From contig CAJULK010000005.1 in assembly GCA_910587455.1 (NCBI GenBank), positions 58,335 to 122,334 of the forward strand: a stretch of DNA of 64,000 nt, in the 5' to 3' direction. Both the position numbers and the translations under genes were made by a program. The notes beneath the pieces were generated by a model. It did no database searches. It was not told where the DNA came from and was given only the letters and a program-made list of their open reading frames with translations. This stretch comes from an uncultured Christensenellaceae bacterium. GTDB taxonomy: Bacteria > Bacillota > Clostridia > Christensenellales > Pumilibacteraceae. This document shows, piece after piece, positions 62,101 through 64,000 of the stretch (the stretch's first letter is position 1; every line of letters starts with the position of its first letter).

Positions 62101-62375
62101 TCGAGCTTTGAGATAAGCATGACCTCTGCGCCGTTGGACGGATTCGCGACGAACTCGTAGTATCCGCCCGTAGCTTTAAGATAATATGTATCCGTGTCGA
62201 GATCGTACTGAGTCGGATATTCCACATAAAACTTGCCGACCGTGCCGTTAGCCGAAGCGGACGTCTCGCCGCCGCTCCATCGAGCAAAAGACACGGAAAA
62301 CACCGCGGTACTCAAAAGCACCGCAAAGGCAATCGCCGTAGCTATTAGCACTCCGTAACGACGCAACCGCTGCAT
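59172..62375 (-). CDS. large exported protein with SipW-type signal and Listeria-Bacteroides repeats
   Basis: The 1067-residue protein has a basic start (MQRLRRYG), a hydrophobic segment (8-30) and SFARWSG, matching the small neighbour. Residues 35-620 form an unrecognised, Asp/Thr/Tyr-rich, probably beta-rich region. Three 70-residue repeats of the Flg_new (InlB B / Listeria-Bacteroides) type follow at about 625-693, 697-772 and 774-846, each ending in FxGWY/FVGWA and TLYAKW-like strands. The C-terminal 220 residues include IHAWKTVGGEDTTLTSDGWN, which resembles starch- or carbohydrate-binding modules. No LPxTG anchor or C-terminal helix is present, so it is secreted or held by partners. AGGGG precedes the ATG closely. 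Confidence 0.85.
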   Translation of the reverse strand: MQRLRRYGVLIATAIAFAVLLSTAVFSVSFARWSGGETSASANGTVGKFYVEYPTQYDLDTDTYYLKATGGYYEFVANPSNGAEVMLISKLEAGASFGLVKGYSSVTLTSLKAYSTGNIRVDGGQLKTSAAGIYSFYYVPDAADIYVGYENDNRSEISFSLEFSQADAAQTVSGTVDYIDPALGVPLSMYVYSGDRQISADFPGTVPADGVIRIDMSGCDIADANTYFIFAFGTDNNRKTADLKFTEYFDGGYGDYSLRLNYNTSGYYECEKYTRNTAEIIAPTENDIVVRSVAASTKPSDVENEYVYRNYVCVSRDNKVGTDDNSIAFVNFTVDGDDGVLSSTHIKSFNVKRMRTDPDGSPSGGSDDFLVYNSPNTKTLADINYDIIEQDGSLANALPEYMSGGTYLILFFGDYDQQYFALDIEIVTDAAADFTLTATASNINGRNRFKDGFGMPKGFYLGGLMNNVLLWDPRFTTNMTNAIESEYEDMTIYDDRVHMNQVVSYPKNVDLSININLTEGSKIKMYMLDETGDRDGKGNKTIYFIPKKVLSNPSSLYPDHTARFDDDFNLDIHATGDYKLRLVGTTEYGAGKEYVKADGTVLIVPAFNFLIDTLYITGPDAQNGYAVMFEANGGTLAGDAVQNVAFAENAVKPDDPTKDGSSFGGWYTDEACTVPYDFSAPVTADITLYAKWTKQYYINYVTGDGASSRIEYAETNFPLTLAGTAPEIPVPDGKHFVGWAKSESAAEGMSVVNLTDFDGGSELTLYPVFAEEVLYTVTFDINGGIGENIEYNDVRMGETIEQPSVMPEKDLYEFDGWYTSATGGEKVTFPITVGNSATYYAHYVASKLRVKVDVSELVGINGENDYHIHAWKTVGGEDTTLTSDGWNTRPTAEVNDDGLIVYELDDAPSGIIITMDKIGTRTEIGRYAIVSSADFVLGTEVSYVMTVDKLSFDPDLINRIGLAFNDGFIVLNASYDTNWTVSSRPNKIFMKDYVDGADVNITSGWPGDAIQYGRFVRYNCNMSQVYEINLNKDGDSWTGGITPNRNWKPALANGSIYDIKYDTFIKN

Positions 62376-62417
62376 TTCCCCTATCCTTTTCGGGTCGGTA
62401 TTCCGACTCTGTTTTGT

Positions 62418-62447
62418 ATTATATCACATATATTTACCGCTTGTCAA
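62418..62447 (-). promoter_or_regulatory. promoter of the two exported-protein genes
   Basis: Minus strand: TTGACA (62442-62447), 18 bp, TATAAT (62418-62423). A leader of about 37 nt contains the hairpin GTCGGAATACCGAC before the ribosome binding site. Confidence 0.85.
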
Positions 62448-62743
62448 TATATATCCGAAATATTATCAATAATATTTTTCGGATCCGCCTTCGTCAAAAT
62501 ATCGGCGCACGACTGCACGCGAACAAAACGGCACGATCGCCGTTTTGTTCGTAAATCCTGCCGCTTATCGGGCGCAACGGCAACAAGCGCCGCGCTCATG
62601 CCGTCTGTAAGCTCAAAACAGCCTCTCTGCGACACGAACCGACTGCTCAGACACTTTGTCGAGCTTAGCCGAAAGCGGCTCAAACAGCCCTGCAATACGC
62701 GAATACGCGCGCCGATCGGATCGAACTTAAACCGACGGCGCAT
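62444..62743 (-). CDS. possible small basic protein
   Basis: An open frame of 99 residues starts 6 nt after the stop of the 52-residue gene. It is rich in Arg, Ser, Leu and Cys (RRRFKFDPIGARIRVLQGC) and has a less basic end (NIIDNISDIY). Codon choice is compatible with the resident genes. Against it, a 12-bp perfect inverted repeat (about 62521-62550, GAACAAAACGGC and its complement) falls inside the frame, and the frame's end overlaps the next promoter. It may be real, or the stretch may be a terminator and leader region only. Confidence 0.35.
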   Translation of the reverse strand: MRRRFKFDPIGARIRVLQGCLSRFRLSSTKCLSSRFVSQRGCFELTDGMSAALVAVAPDKRQDLRTKRRSCRFVRVQSCADILTKADPKNIIDNISDIY

Positions 62744-62749
62744 AGCGCA

Positions 62750-62908
62750 TTACCAATCTTCCTTTATATAGCGCGACGGCTGTTTTACATCGTCGTAAAA
62801 CTCGTCGTAACGTTCCTTCGCAGACTTCGGCTTCGACTCGAAATCGTCATGTTCGAAAGCGTCCTCGTCGGAATTCTCGGATATTCGCATAAGTTCCAAA
62901 TTAGTCAT
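62750..62908 (-). CDS. 52-residue acidic protein
   Basis: The frame MTNLELMRISENSDEDAF to a TAA encodes 52 residues. It is strongly acidic in the middle, has repeated Asp/Glu and aromatic residues (ERYDEFYDDVKQPSRYIK), and ends KEDW. It is hydrophilic with no membrane segment. A weak GGGT precedes the ATG. I do not recognise it. The composition is clearly protein-like and unlike the antisense frames around it. Confidence 0.6.
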   Translation of the reverse strand: MTNLELMRISENSDEDAFEHDDFESKPKSAKERYDEFYDDVKQPSRYIKEDW

Positions 62909-63001
62909 TGATTTACCCACACATTAGATATTGACAGTTTATCACCGCACACGGTATATGGCCACAGACATCCTATGATATACGCACCGCCGAACTGCGA
63001 A

Positions 63002-63529
63002 CTATGCATGGAGGACATGCGATTCGATATATTGACGAAAACGCGTATACTCCTGCACCGACAGCGCCGCGGGATACGACATGATCTTAAGTCGGCACGG
63101 CGCGTCGCTTTTTCGGAACCGCAGCTGAACGTGGTCTATATTCGGATTGAACACGAATCCCGCGCGCTCGTAAAACTTTTTGCGCGCGGCAGCGGTACTG
63201 TCTGCTTCGGGGGGCTCTATTTCGAGAATGATTTGCTTGTTTTTATTTTTCAAAATAAGCAGAACAGCACTGCCGTATCCCGAGCCGCGAAGATGCTTCG
63301 CCACCGCAAAATGATCCAAGAAAATAAACCCGTCCGATTCCCAATAGAAAGCTATGCCGACAAACTCGTCGCCGTCGAGCACGCAATCGGCATGGAAATT
63401 CGGCATGCCGAGCGCGGCGACGCAATCTGAGCGGTCGCGCCTTTCTATCTCGGGGAACGCGGTTTCGTACAACCGCATAGCCGACGAAAAATATTCGTCG
63501 CACTCACTGTTTAAGCGTTTCAGCTCCAT
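63002..63529 (-). CDS. GNAT-family N-acetyltransferase
   Basis: The start MELKRLNSECDEYF (175 residues) lies 6 nt behind a promoter. The GNAT core is visible: VGIAFYWESDGFIFLDHFAV (beta strands 4-5, about 56-76), the acetyl-CoA loop HLRGSGYGSAVLL (R-x-x-G-x-G/A pattern as RGSGYGS, about 78-90), and ARKKFYERAGFVFNP (about 118-132). The acceptor is unknown; candidates are amino sugars, antibiotics or protein N-termini. It is a single gene with a predicted leaderless mRNA. Confidence 0.87.
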   Translation of the reverse strand: MELKRLNSECDEYFSSAMRLYETAFPEIERRDRSDCVAALGMPNFHADCVLDGDEFVGIAFYWESDGFIFLDHFAVAKHLRGSGYGSAVLLILKNKNKQIILEIEPPEADSTAAARKKFYERAGFVFNPNIDHVQLRFRKSDAPCRLKIMSYPAALSVQEYTRFRQYIESHVLHA

Positions 63530-63535
63530 AACGGT

Positions 63536-63564
63536 ATTGTAGCACTCGCAAGCAATTTTGTCAA
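63536..63564 (-). promoter_or_regulatory. promoter of the GNAT gene
   Basis: Minus strand: TTGACA (63559-63564), 17 bp, TACAAT (63536-63541), then ACCGTT and the ATG. Confidence 0.85.
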
Positions 63565-63593
63565 TGCATCCATAGCCGCGAAAAATGCGATCA

Positions 63594-64000
63594 AGATTCT
63601 TCACGTCGGGCTTCGCCCTCGTTCAGAATGACAGAGGATGTTTATTTGACACCCCGTCAGCTGTGTCATTCCGAGCGCAGCGAAGAATCCCATTCTGTCA
63701 TTCTAAGCGCAGCGAAGAATCTCTTATTCCACTGCGTATTCGCTTCGCTATGAAAACAATCGAGATTCTTCACGTCGGGCTTCGCCCTCGTTCAGAATGA
63801 CAGAGGATGTTTGTTTGACACGCCCGTCAGCTGTGTCATTCCGAGCGCAGCGGGCAATCCCATAAGCAATGCTGTATTCGCGCTTCGCGATAATACGGTC
63901 GGGATTCTTCACGTCGGGCTTCGCCCTCGTTCAGAATGGCAAAAAGATGTTTGTTTGACACGCCCGTCAGCTGTGTCATTCCGAGCGCAGCGGGCAATCC
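63594..64000. repeat. array of dispersed palindromic repeat units
   Basis: This non-coding stretch holds three copies of a unit of about 97 bp beginning at 63595, 63764 and 63903. Each runs GATTCTTCACGTCGGGCTTC, CGCCCTCGTTCAGAATG, a short spacer with TTTGACAC, then CGTCAGCTGTGTCATTCCGA and GCGCAGCG. The two ends of a unit are near-complementary, so each folds on itself. Spacers between copies contain further half-units (63697-63724). The third copy runs to the window edge. The same family occurs at 5920-6090. Confidence 0.85.

Noticed and set aside
62934..62965. Plus-strand TTGACA-17-GTATAT promoter-like pair
   Set aside because: No plausible plus-strand gene follows; the next frame downstream is antisense to the acetyltransferase gene.
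63594..64000. Possible CRISPR array
   Set aside because: Repeat units are long (about 97 bp), palindromic as a whole, unevenly spaced, and recur elsewhere in the window; no cas genes are present.

Overview
The window looks like a chromosomal segment of an uncultured member of the Clostridia (Bacillota), probably gut-derived. The evidence is the gene content: an mraZ-rsmH-ftsL-spoVD-murE-mraY-murD-ftsW cell-wall cluster, a ylmE-sepF-lspA-rluD-pyr cluster, tig-clpP-clpX, lon-engB, a SipW-type signal peptidase, and a stand-alone Spo0A-C-like protein. Base composition is roughly balanced, but two stretches are clearly AT-richer (about 19.5-25.3 kb and 27.2-30.3 kb) and read as acquired DNA. I cannot name a genus, and spore formation is not proven by anything here.

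Layout. 1-10.4 kb (minus strand): the cell-wall/division operon from a consensus promoter at 10.34-10.37 kb to ftsW, ending in a separately promoted membrane protein cut by the window edge; murF and murG are absent. 10.5-19.4 kb: threonine ammonia-lyase, a phosphoesterase, a cysteine-rich protein, the Spo0A-C-like protein, engB-lon, a HAD phosphatase with malic enzyme, and a frameshifted Nudix gene. 19.5-25.3 kb: an AT-rich type III restriction-modification operon with its own HTH regulator and an unusual membrane-anchored partner, plus one orphan gene. 25.3-34 kb: RlmD-type RNA methyltransferase, tRNA-Ala, a 250-bp nested palindrome, a sigma-like pair, a DUF2971 protein, a decayed pseudogene, an alcohol/aldehyde dehydrogenase pair and tRNA-Glu. 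34-41.8 kb: clpX-clpP-tig, RqcH, a HAD phosphatase with an SpoU methyltransferase, and two small membrane proteins. 41.9-50.4 kb: one long operon joining ylmE, sepF, lspA and rluD to six genes of UMP synthesis. 50.5-56.5 kb: pgk, a TIM-barrel protein, a MATE exporter and a cardiolipin synthase. 56.5-62.5 kb: a SipW-type signal peptidase with a 400-residue tail beside two exported proteins carrying matching signal sequences. 62.5-64 kb: small proteins, an acetyltransferase and a dispersed palindromic repeat.

The most general observation concerns promoters. About twenty sites matching TTGACA-N17/18-TATAAT can be read by eye, and in eleven of them the -10 box ends only 6-9 nt before the start codon, with no ribosome binding site possible between. 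These genes should be transcribed as leaderless or nearly leaderless mRNAs. The other single genes and operon heads have ordinary leaders with AGGAGG-like sites, so the genome appears to use both initiation modes side by side.

Functionally the segment combines envelope biogenesis (dcw cluster, SepF, LspA, cardiolipin synthase, SipW locus), protein quality control (Lon, ClpXP, trigger factor, RqcH), pyrimidine synthesis, central carbon steps (Pgk, malic enzyme) and defence-type cargo next to a tRNA gene.
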